Made by a program: the position numbers and the translations under genes. This document shows positions 1 to 10,366 of a stretch of DNA of 17,514 nt, one piece after another; within the stretch, counting starts at the first letter, position 1, and every line of letters begins with the position of its first letter. The notes beneath the pieces are model-generated. The model was not told the origin of the DNA. It saw only the letters and a program-made list of their open reading frames with translations, and made no database searches. Origin of the DNA: Phoronis ovalis (lineage: Eukaryota; Phoronida; Phoronidae); the NCBI GenBank assembly GCA_028565635.1, contig JAOXYB010020516.1, positions 1-17,514 of the forward strand, in the 5' to 3' direction.

Positions 1-470
1 TATATACCTCCTTGAACTAAAGAGCTCCGCATATCGGAGAATAATGCGCTTCGAGATATTTGAAGATAGAAGCAAATTAAAGCATGCCAGTGTGGACGGA
101 AAGTGAAGTGCTTTATTATGAAGCGCTTCAAGTAGTAAGTGTGAATGGGCCTTATTTGGGCCATGGTACTTAACATGCAGCATTCTGTAAGTCATAATTT
201 CAATTAATTTATAAAAGTAACATGCTGCAACTCGGAAAAAAATAAAATCGACATATGACATCCCCGCCCTATGGTTGGGATCTATCAATTTTTTTAATTG
301 GTTTGGCACATCTGTGTCCACAAGCATGGAACTTAAGCCAGCTTGGCCAAAATGGTTAAGATTTCCATGTCTGCCATTGCATGTTGTCGGTTTTCCCATT
401 CTATACGATGAATTCTGGTTTGAACTGGTTTTGAAGTTCATGCGACCTAAAACCAATTGGAGAGAAAAAC
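1..470. other. CpG-richer left-edge segment, unidentified
   Basis: This segment carries about twelve CpG in 450 bp, clearly denser than the next several kilobases. It includes a small perfect inverted repeat CTCCG-CATAT-CGGAG near base 28 and a TGCAGCA / TGCTGCA pair (about 175-227). The open frame at 275-577 begins at TTG and resembles nothing I know. It could be a transposable-element remnant or a regulatory block. Confidence 0.3.
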
Positions 471-2019
471 CCTTGCCTAGCCAGCTTGAATTTTTTTGTA
501 TGATACAATACACAGAACTAGCACTTAATGTACATAATAAACACTATCATTTCAGTCTACCAGCCACCTATATTTAACTTTTTTAATACTTGGTAATTCC
601 ATCTCTAACATTAATCTTATGTTTTCTATAAAAAAACTGAAAGTGAAATTTACAGTACTTAGGGTGACTAGTACCCTTTGGCACAACTTAATTGCACTAT
701 ACCTGGAGTTAAATTTCAGGAAGTTTATTTTTTTGTAATTTGAGATAAGAATTTTAAGAAACAATATAATTCCGAGAATTGATGTTTTGAATTTAGAGAA
801 TTACAAAAATTAGTAATTTTTGCTGAAAGGGGAATAGAAATCGAACTAAACCTAACATCTCTTATAAAGCACATTCCTAGTTAATTCTTAAAATTTGTGG
901 AAAAATGTTTAATTTATGAAAAATGGGGGAGTATATTTTGAGAAACTATGGATGTTTGAATTATGGAGAAATAATGAAAGGTTGGAAAAGGGCATGTCCA
1001 AATTTGATGGTAATTATTAAAATTGAGGATAATTACTAAAATCTGGAAAGGGAATGTAAGAAAATCTGTTCTATTCACCTGCTGATATATTGAGCCAGGA
1101 ATAAATCAAGTATTAACATTGTCATCTCCTACAAATAATACCTATAAAAAATTACTTTTAATAGCTCGAAATAAAGAAGCTAAATATTAACAGACATTTT
1201 TTGCGACAGTGTGAAAACCTATTGATCATCATTCACAGCATACGGTAATCTGAAAACAGACATTTATGTTCCTCAATTTCATCTCCCATCGAATATTAAT
1301 TGCTTTTTAATAAAATTAACTTTTTCTGATTAACTTATGAATATATCAACTTTACATTTTAATTTCAAACTCAGTAATCTTCAGACAGGATTCAAAACCC
1401 TGCAAGAAATACTTCTTTATTCTGGGTAACATGATATATAACATTTCCCTTCATCCTGAACTTTGTGAAAAACAAATTTTTTTCTAATCAAAACATGAAT
1501 GCTATAATAATAACAATGATAACAAACTTCAGTAATAACTAATACGTAATCGTTCAAAACAAATGTTAAAAATTTGAATAGAAATTTTACTCCGCAAACT
1601 GTTTTGCATCAGAGGGTAAAATTACTACCTATGGTACTATTGCTATAATGTGTGGGCATGAGGACACTCAAAAGTGTATTGATTTATGTTACCTTTCTGG
1701 TACATTTTCACTTTCACAAAAACGCTTTAAAAATATCTTATGTTGAGCTTATCTGAAAAACGATATTCTTTATCTCTTGATGGACATCTATTAAACTTCC
1801 TCATTTTAGTGGGAAAATTAGCATAACAGGATTGAAGATTGTAAAGAAATAATACCAGAAGCTACTCACTACCTGGATAACAGGACCCATTGTAAAGTCA
1901 CATATCCATAAATCAGGACTTAAGGTATCAAAATACTTTGTCAGACAAAATGTAACTTGGACTTGTGCAAGTATCTTTACAGATTTTCAGAATTGCAACT
2001 TTAAATTGTTTCCAACAAT
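471..2019. other. AT-rich intronic sequence, nothing recognised
   Basis: Low-complexity AT-rich sequence within the ARID3 intron, with very few CpG. I see no open frame of note, no repeat array and no RNA gene. Confidence 0.5.
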
Positions 2020-2155
2020 GGGGCCCAGGGATGAGTTTCTCAAAACTTATTGTATCTTAAGTCTGAATTTATGATACTAATTAGACTTTGTTTAGACTTT
2101 ACTATAGACTTAAGAGGACACCCATTGTAAGATAGCTTGGAGAAACCCAGTCCAG
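2020..2155. mobile_element. MITE-like imperfect long hairpin
   Basis: The two ends are imperfect inverted repeats: GATGAGTTTCTCAAAAC at the left pairs with the complement of GGAGAAACCCAGTCC at the right. Inside are perfect 9-bp arms CTTAAGTCT (2056-2064) and AGACTTAAG (2106-2114). The loop contains repeated TTAGACTTT / TTTAGACTTT words. Size (about 135 bp), no coding capacity and terminal inverted symmetry fit a miniature inverted-repeat element. No clear target-site duplication was identified, so the exact ends are uncertain. Confidence 0.45.
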
Positions 2156-5100
2156 ATCCATTCCTTTGTACTGTTGTCAGACTGCATGTCCATCTATTCT
2201 CTGCATACATTTCTTACATTTTCAGAAATAAAAAAATTTTGTTTCCAATGCGCATCTTTTCTATAAGAAATGTATTAAAATGTACCTGACATGTACGAAA
2301 ATATCATTAATTACTAAATTACCAGAGTAAAAACAACATAGATACAATTTATTGCCGAAACTTAATCTATAGAGCATGAACAACTGTGAAACATTCATCA
2401 TTTTTTGTTTAGAAAAACTTTAAAATTTCATGAATCACCTCTTTGATGTACTCTTGTTACAGAACTTTATGAAAATCAGTAATTTAAGAGATATATGGCA
2501 TAAGTAACATTTTTTGTAAATTTTCAGCAAAATTTAAAGTATCCAACAACAGATGATTTTTATGTTCTGCTGCTTAAATCCACCTTCCAGTATCGTTACT
2601 TTCTATTGTAAACCAAAAACTTAAAAGTACTAATTAAACTTATTGGATTTTTTTTGAAAATTCACACATCTGATTACAGATGAATTTTAATGTTGTTTGG
2701 GCCACTTTGATAATCCAGAAGCTGAAAATTTATCGGCACTATTTTATGAAAATTTTAGTAGAATTCCAAGAATCTCTTTTGATAGTTTGATAACTCCTTG
2801 ATATTAAACACTACACAGGCAGATATCATTAAATGTAGTTTGTTACTGCTGTTCTTTTTCACTGCTATGTGTTTATTTGAGGAGACATATAATAAAATTT
2901 TAATCTAGGAAGAAATATCTTAAATTTATTCAGCCTGATTTTTTCATTGAAATCTGTTTATGTGGATTGTCCATAATATTTTCAAATGTATCAATTAATA
3001 ATTTTGTGTGATCTCTTGGTTGCAAACAGGGACTACAAAAACAGGAAACAGCACCAGAGAGAGGGAGGGTTAATTTTTCAAATGGCTTGCATAAGGGAAG
3101 GGCTTCGCTGGATAAAACTATCACATTTTCACTACTGTTCGCAACAAAATGCAATCCCATTCTATATTGGTATATGGTACTATTACCTTTATTTAGTTAT
3201 TTTAATAATGTAACCACTAATGATATCACAGAGGAAACATTACTAACATCATTTTAGCACTATCACTTAATTTTATAAAAAATTATTTTCATATCATAAG
3301 ATTTTATAATGACATACCTATAGCCTGATTCACTCATGAAAAGTTTTATGCATTTGTGTCCTAGGAATAGAAACTGCAAAGATGTTTAAGTTTTACTATA
3401 GTATTTACCTAACATTAATGCATAATTTATGAATAAAGTTTACATTTTACAACTCATTATATATTTAATTGTCCATGTAGCCATCTGCTTATGAGATGTC
3501 TTGAGTCATTAACATTCCTGTGGACACATTTAATTTTTTATGCCCAAGCATTTTATAGTGTTATCCACAATATAAAGTATACACAACACAGGACTAACAA
3601 TATTTTTCCTTTTGCACAAAATATGTTTTCACAAAATGTTCTTAAATAATACATGGTTTCTGATGAAATGACAAATAGCTTGGCCCCAATGATGTGTAAG
3701 ATATATGTAGAGAATGGGGCATTAACACAAATAAATTTGATACTTCATCCCGCTAGGCACCTATACTCCTTACTGGGAAATGCCTTGTTATTTTAGACAT
3801 TACACCTGTTTCTTAATGTAGTCTGATTTCTCAAGGCATCAAAAAATGATGGAAATCAAGCAATTCTTTCAATAACAAGTAATTTTCGAGAGTTTCGAAA
3901 GGTTAACCAATGACGTGATTGAAAGGGAAAGGTATGGCATGAGATTTGAAATTAAAGACAAGAAGGGTGCATCACAAGACATTTTTAACAGCTCAAAAAA
4001 TAATTTGTCTTCTAATACTCTATATGGTGCCTCAAGATATGTGATCAATGATTGAAAATCTAAATTGAAAGTTAATGTATTCCTTTTGCCAATCTTTAGG
4101 AGAGCATTTAAATTCTACCATTTGCTCTTCATTGTATTATATTGCATACTGCACTACATTGATCACAGTATATATGTTAATATGTATTAATAACTAATTA
4201 TTCAATACATCATTATGATATACTGTAGTGTATTTTGTTGTATCACAATATATTTTATATTGTAGTGTATAGTCTAAAATTAATGTAAGGAATCACACAA
4301 TATTGCATTAAATTCCATTGTCATAGACAGTTGTCATATACAAGAAGGCATTAGTACATTTACTGTAAGCCATGCCATCTCCTGGTATAAAAACATTTAA
4401 GAGGTGTGCTGGTATCTGGCAGACATTAAGCATACATTAAAACTGAAGAGAGCTAATTTTATCAGTTTTGTCCAGGCCATTATATGCAATCTCTCAATAA
4501 ATTCCAGCATCCATCAAAGTATTTCCAAGCATTAGTTTATTAAGATGTAAGGGTCAAGAAACTCAATTTTATTTCTGGCAGCAAATTTAATGGCAGATTC
4601 CAAACTAATGTAACAAACTTGAACTACTTTGATGGAACAACAGCTGACAATGTTTAATGGCCAAGCATTTTAATAAATTTTATAACAAAAATATACTTCT
4701 ACAGAGATGGAACATTTCAAATGCATTAAGAACAACTTAATAACTGCCTTATAGGATCCTGCCAAAGAACCACCACCTCTGATTGCATACTTTGTAGCAA
4801 GCACTAGCATTTTTACTATCAAAACTAGATGAAAAGTTTTTCATTAATACATATTTCTTTTAATTTATCAAGAATGTAGGTTTTATACAGTACTTTGAAG
4901 GCACAATGATAAAACCTTTGCTTTCCATACTGGGTTTCCATAACAGTACTTAAAACTGTTTATTTAGTATCTTGAAGAAAGTGATCAGATCTTCATAACA
5001 TCAAGTGATTAATAGTTCACATGAGAAGGTGATTAAATTACTTTTTTCTTAACAGATGATACATTAAACAATGGTTTGTTAGTTAATAAAAAAGATGAAG

Positions 5101-5351
5101 AGAAAGCCTATTAAACAGCTCATAACAATAACACAATGGAAAAAACGAGCTAGTGAAAGCGTTCATTAAGAAAATGCAAAGATATCTTAGCACATTTGTG
5201 TCCAACTCCAATTGCATAATTACTAGATAATTAAAACTATACATGCACGGTTATAATGAATCACATAGTAAACCATCTTCTACAGAATGTATCTTCATTT
5301 TCCCTTTGACTTATATATACACAGGTATTGCCTACATTTAGTGCTTTAAAG
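2156..5351. other. AT-rich intronic sequence, nothing recognised
   Basis: About 3.2 kb of AT-rich sequence with almost no CpG. The overlapping short open frames at 2930-3213 on both strands look like chance. Around 4100-4270 the sequence is nearly pure A/T with repeated TGTAGTGTA words about 40 bp apart. No gene, RNA or element is supported. Confidence 0.45.
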
Positions 5352-5670
5352 CCCTGGGGGCACTTACATATATTATGAATAAGGTGGTATGCCGCCCAAA
5401 TCACTTTTCACCGATAAATGCCTAAAAATTGATTTACTTTTCACATAAATGTCCCTAAAATGGGCCCATTTTCAACAAAATCTCTAAAAATAGGTAGTTT
5501 TTTCACGACTTCATTTAAATGTAGTGTTTTCGGGGGATTTTTCAGAAAAACCTTAAAAAGGGTCCTTTTTGTGACAGAAAACCTAAAAATGGGCCAATTT
5601 TTGAGACCAAAATCCCGAAAGTTTGGGCTGCGCATCCACATCTAAAAAATGTAGTACGTACCCCTCCAGG
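5352..5670 (+). repeat. Degenerate ~32-bp satellite-like array with conserved ends, copy 1
   Basis: The core (5421-5620) is a run of diverged units of the type CCTAAAAATGGGCCAATTTT, with unit starts near 5421, 5454, 5483, 5515, 5551, 5582 and 5614 (spacing about 29-36 bp). The left flank reads CACTTACATATATTATG then AAGGTGGTATGCCG; the right flank reads CGCATCCACATCTAAAAAAT then GTAGTACGTACCCC. Similar flanks bound the array in the UTP15 intron, so this looks like a dispersed element with a variable tandem core. The unit translates on either strand into loosely repeated peptides, but no gene is implied. Confidence 0.6.
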
Positions 5671-6924
5671 TCTAGATCGGTTAATATTTAATGTTAATAT
5701 ACGTGATTTGACAAATCACAAAATCTCTTATGCTGTTGCGTCAACATTTTCCACAATATGATTTGTGGGCGCAATTGTCCCCAAATGGTACAATCACTCT
5801 TCTACTCTGTAATACCTCCCCTACAAGATACACATTTAAGTCAATGAACTACATGCATAATTTTATATGGGAGCACTTTTGTCTATGTACAGATTTTATG
5901 AAAGTATTTCTTTATTTTGTAGCTAGGAGCAATCCCTTCTCTTCCCAACTATAAGATGCACCTTTAGAAATGTATTCATATGCCACTGGGGCTATAAATG
6001 CAACTTGAAGAATTTCTCTGACATTTTTTTATTCTTGTAAAAAAATTAAGCAATAGTTAATTTGATACTTTTTTTCAGGAACTCCAATTAACTGCTCATT
6101 TCATACGAAGTTGTATTAAATGAATCTGAATTATTAAAAGAGCAAATGTGATTTGAAACTTGGTGGCAGCCACAACCCGCTGTGAAATAACTAGATTTAA
6201 TTTTCAGAAAAACACCACAATTAAACTGCTTCTATCAAATGTCACAACATGTGTAAATGAGAAATAAGCATACAAGTGGACTGAAACTTATACTTTCTGA
6301 TACCAGTAATTTTACATGTGGGATATACTATAAATAGAAATACAGGAAGTACTTGCTCTTTCCATATCAAACTATACCCAGGACTAAGACTAAATGATCC
6401 AGAATTTGAGAAGGAAGTCAGTGGGGTTAATTCATCAGTCAGCTTGACTCTTAGCAAGTGAAATGGTGAAAGAATCTATACTACATGCATTTGTTGTTGT
6501 TTACTACTGTTGTCCCCAAACAAATGAACTAATTCTGAAATCATGCCAGGTTAAAAAATGCACCCAAGACAACTTAATTCCAATTGCACTTAAAGTATGT
6601 GGTTTGTGATAAACATGTATTATACCCAGCATACATTTAAGTTTTTTTAATGATTATAGTGGATTAAAGTCACATTTTAATATAACTATGGTTAATGCAT
6701 GACTGCAACTGGTGTTCCTGCACTGTTTTTTATTATACTAAACGAGACTGGGATCCCTACATAACTCCGAGACACAGGATTTGATCCTGGGAATTTGATT
6801 CAGTATTTAAAACACATCCGTCCACAAGTAGACTTTGTCACCGTCATCTGACATGTAGTTTGGATGGAAATATCATTGTTGTGTATTCTCTGGACCACCT
6901 CAACATGTATAGTTTGTGTATTTA
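5671..6924. other. AT-rich intronic sequence, nothing firm
   Basis: AT-rich sequence with scattered short open frames that look like chance. One small perfect inverted repeat, CAGGAT-TTG-ATCCTG, lies at about 6775-6789; it superficially resembles a tRNA T-arm, but no tRNA surrounds it. Confidence 0.4.
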
Positions 6925-6942
6925 CCCCGCCCCCCCCCCCCC
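6925..6942 (+). repeat. Left poly-C tract (C4-G-C13)
   Basis: A near-pure C run following the words GTATTTAC. The same words precede the right poly-C tract and also occur inside each minisatellite unit, which suggests the tract arose at a truncated unit. Length may vary between individuals and is prone to sequencing error. Confidence 0.85.
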
Positions 6943-7090
6943 ATGTTTGCACTCTGATTATACCAACCTTCGGTATCCACACCCGTTTTCTATATATATA
7001 TATCAGAAAACATGTTCGGATACTGAAGGTCCGTTTACTTAGAGTACCGTTTATTGTGAATGTCCCCACCATGTTTGATAACAAGCTGGG

Positions 7091-7493
7091 ATGTGTATTC
7101 CCCTCATTTATTCCCCAGCTTGGCTTACTGTCTTTCCTATATTTACTCTCCCTCATTTATTCCCCAGCTTGGCTTACTGCCTTTCATGTATTTACTCTAC
7201 CTCATTTATTCCCCGGCTTGGCTTACTGTCTTTCATGTGCTTATTCTCCCTCATTTCTGATTCCCCAGCTTGGCTTACTGTCTTTCATATATTTACTCTC
7301 CCTCATTTATTCCCCAGCTTGGCTTACTGTCTTTCATATATATTTACTCTCCCTCATTTATTCCCCAGCTTGGCTTACTGTCTTTCATGTATTTACTCTC
7401 CCTCATTTATTCCCCAGCTTGGCTTACTGTCTTTCATATATTTACTCTCCCTCATTTATTCCCCAGCTTGACTTACTGCCTTTCATGTATTTA
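7091..7493 (+). repeat. 49-bp minisatellite, eight copies
   Basis: The word TTCCCCAGCTTGGCTTACTG (with one-base variants) starts at 7111, 7160, 7209, 7261, 7310, 7361, 7410 and 7459, so unit lengths are 49, 49, 52, 49, 51, 49 and 49. The full unit also contains TATTTACTCTCCCTCATTTA and GTCTTTCATG. Units are very similar, so the array is young or kept homogeneous. The unit contains no stop codon in any plus-strand frame, and 49 is one more than a multiple of three. That is why long overlapping open frames (up to 236 codons) appear here; they are artefacts, not genes. It lies in the ARID3 intron, antisense to that gene. Confidence 0.92.
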
Positions 7494-7508
7494 CCCCCCC
7501 CCCCCCCC
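7494..7508 (+). repeat. Right poly-C tract (C15)
   Basis: An uninterrupted run of 15 C directly after the last minisatellite unit. In the ARID3 pre-mRNA this is a run of 15 G. The sequence after it (TTTGACATCAACTTGGATGT) resembles the sequence before the first repeat unit (around 7072-7096), hinting at a larger duplicated block. Confidence 0.85.
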
Positions 7509-10301
7509 TATTTGACATCAACTTGGATGTATTGTATTGTCTCTTGTGCATTCTGCATTTCAGAGGAATGTTAATTATAGCTAACTACTACTATCACTTT
7601 TAAAGCTGATTAGCTCTGCATGATTAAGTTTAATGTCAAATTATCCAGGTGAGTAATTTTAGAATAAAGAGACACATGTTATAAATTGTTACATAATTTC
7701 ATATCATCCAATGTGACTAACAGAAGCCCATTAATTCTTTTAAATGTACAATTTTATCTAATTTTGTGTAATTATTCATTGTAGTTATCTAATCAACTAT
7801 ATGTTTACTTTTACAGTTTTCATTTTAAAATCTTCTTTTGATAGGTGAGGTGACACAGCATACCTGTTAAGGTTTTGCATGTCATTTACAGTTAAGTAAT
7901 AAGTTCCAACAAATTGTAGTTATAATTTCATTCACCAGAATAAAGATTTTATATCAAACTGAAATAGGTAGTATAGATGTAACCAAGTCCTAAAAAACCA
8001 CATATTTGTAATGTCTTCTTTCAACCATTATGAAAGTTCGTTTTTTATACTTTCAGCATATTAACTTTTGGGCGACCCTTTGGCAGAGTCATAAGGTGAA
8101 TTCAGACGCAAAGCAGTGATTTTTCAGTTTCATACATAAATGAAAAATTATTAAATCTGATGAAGAAAGCAACACAAAATGTTGATACTGATTTTTAAAC
8201 TGATGCTTTTTGTATGCTGATGGATATATATACTCACTCCTACATGATTCTGTATGATTCCGCTACACTGGTGCTATAAATTGTAGGTCTTCAGCTGTTA
8301 GCTTACATTTATTTACTTGAAAATAGTATTGAATTATTTTATTAGTGCATGATCATCATTCATAGCAACACCTTATTATTTATAATAATTTTTTCTCTTG
8401 AACATAATTGTGCACCTTGATTTACTGATAGGTTTGCAACAGTGTCACATGAACATCTGTGATTCAACATGCACCCAGCAGCAATCAAAACTTTCCTATT
8501 AAAACATTAAATCCTCTTACTAATAAAACATATTTTGAATAAAAGTGAAGTTGATTAAGTGCAAAGTGCATATTAGCTGTTGACATTATAATCTGTATAT
8601 TGTGTATGATCAATGGATGAAGTAATATGCTGTAATTGGGTATAATCACCAGCATGCAGTCAACAGCATTGATATAGCTATACATGTTTATTATGGTAGA
8701 ACTCATAGATTAGACAAAGGAACCAGAAGTGGCTAACATCAATAATTTTTATTCAAATAAAAGTCAGATGTTGAGGCTCTGGTGTATTGGTCTGATAGCA
8801 TGCATTTGCTTTTTATACCTTGCACCAAGTATCCTTAATTTCAAACAAAATTTTGATAATTTCTATGCAAATTTAATTTGTATTTACAATATCAGCAATG
8901 TTGTACAAGCAATTTATAAAGACCAGTGTCTTAATAAAAAAAAAAGGTTTTTCAAAAATAACTTTAAATTCAAGCTATTTGGTGTTCAAATAGCAGAGCT
9001 AATTTGTTACAATGTACATGTTTTGTATTACATTAAAATTGTTACCTGTGGCAAAAAAAGAAACAACTTTTATATTGCATTCTCATTTTATATGGAGTGC
9101 TATTTTTAAAAGTTGCATAACAACAATTTTTTTTATAATTAATGATTCCTGACATGTTTACAAGTCAAAAGTTGAAATTCCTATAAACTTCCAAGATTGT
9201 ATGTTTACTACACAAAAATAACCACCAAGAATATAACAGTAGTCAATGAACCATGTGATTATAAAATCTTAAATTAATTCAAGTTTAAATCATGATGCAG
9301 GCTTCTGTAATGTGACATAATTGAAGATATCCCCTCTGTGTTCTGGACTCTGGGCACTACCCCCAGACATAAGAATGAATCAATGTGATGCAGGGTTTGA
9401 ACCTCAGTTTGGATGTATGGAAGTGGGCAGTATGATATCTCTGTCAAAATATAAATATATATTGGTACAGGTCAACTCTGTACAGGATTACATGATCACA
9501 CATGAAACAGCAGAGTTGCATAGAACAATTATTAAAACATTAACTGTACAACATTGGAGTTGATGACTATTCAATATAAATAATATGCTGATAAAGAAAT
9601 GAGACAATTCTTTGAGTTGTGGTCACTTTTCAAAATAGATCAATTTATTTTAGAAACAGATGAGAAAGTGCAATCTTTCTCCATAGTAATTAAAATTCAT
9701 AACAGCTTTCTTTGTAGACATTTTGTTGTGGCATCCATTCAGCAAACAGTTTTACCAAATGGAGATTTATAAATAAACAGTATACACAATTTATATGGAT
9801 AAAACAATAAACATACAGTGAAGATACTGTAACATTTAAATGATACTCAGATATTATATAAGAATTTGTTGAAACATGGTTCATTTGATGAAATTAAGAA
9901 TTACCAGAACATTTATTTTCCCACACAAAGGGTTCCACAATTTTCTGGAAGCTATAATGAATAGCACAATCAGCAGGCTAAAACGTTTGATTGGATTTTA
10001 CAACTTTTATACTGCCACATTTGTTGAGAAAATATAACATGTGAAACACATCAGATGACATTAAAATTAAATAAAAGTGTATGTTTGATGTTGAGATAGG
10101 TTCCTTGGAATTTTATGGTGAGGAAACCTGCTGTAAACGATGTCAATTTCACAGAAAATTGGTTTTCTGGAGCAAAATTTGGTTGTAAAATTGGTATGTT
10201 TATCAGAGATAGACAACATCTTGAAAGTATTAAGACTCTTTTCAGAAATTAGTAAGGGGTGATATAAATACAAACCACACAAAATTTTGGTTCAACTTGA
10301 A
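7509..10301. other. AT-rich intronic sequence, nothing firm
   Basis: About 2.8 kb without a supportable gene. The 126-codon frame at 8729-9109 starts at GTG, is rich in Asn/Lys/Phe/Ile/Tyr as expected of AT-rich noise, and matches nothing I know. Around 9330-9430 the sequence is less AT-rich and contains GGGTTTGAACC, loosely like a Pol III B box, but no matching A box or tail was seen. A small perfect hairpin GAGAAAG / CTTTCTC lies at 9662-9681. Confidence 0.4.
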
Positions 10302-10366
10302 TAAACTGGAATTATATAAACTATGATCACATAAACAACATATCATTTAGATAAAATTCCAGTTAT
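10302..10366. repeat. 65-nt imperfect hairpin
   Basis: Perfect 10-bp arms AACTGGAATT (10304-10313) and AATTCCAGTT (10355-10364), extended inward by further imperfect pairing, surround a loop near CACATAAACAAC. The size is in the range of a microRNA precursor or a very small hairpin element. No expression or conservation evidence can be drawn from the sequence, and the inner pairing is weak. Confidence 0.4.

Noticed and set aside
275-577. 100-codon open frame near the left edge
   Set aside because: It begins at TTG rather than ATG and resembles no protein I know. The local CpG content is noted, but coding is not supported.
5441-5645. Paired open frames with repeated peptide-like text on both strands
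   Set aside because: They arise from the ~32-bp degenerate array. Both strands are open at once, and units vary in length by non-multiples of three.
6740-6800. Possible tRNA T-arm at CAGGATTTGATCCTG
   Set aside because: The stem and loop sizes are wrong for a T-arm, and no acceptor, D or anticodon arms could be built around it.
6800-7156. 118-codon minus-strand open frame
   Set aside because: It overlaps the poly-C tract (read as a poly-Gly run) and the start of the minisatellite. No recognisable domain and no splice context were found.
6864-7574. 236-codon plus-strand open frame and its overlapping partners at 7060-7515
   Set aside because: They are produced by the stop-free 49-bp tandem unit, which cycles through all three frames. 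Conserved spacing words rather than codons are preserved, and there are 2-3 bp indels between units.
8729-9109. 126-codon open frame rich in Asn, Lys, Phe, Ile and Tyr
   Set aside because: It starts at GTG, its composition is that of AT-rich noise, and it shows no family resemblance.
9321-9563. Possible tRNA-derived SINE because of GGGTTTGAACC
   Set aside because: The B-box-like word is imperfect, no A box was found at the right distance, and there is no A-rich or repeat tail.
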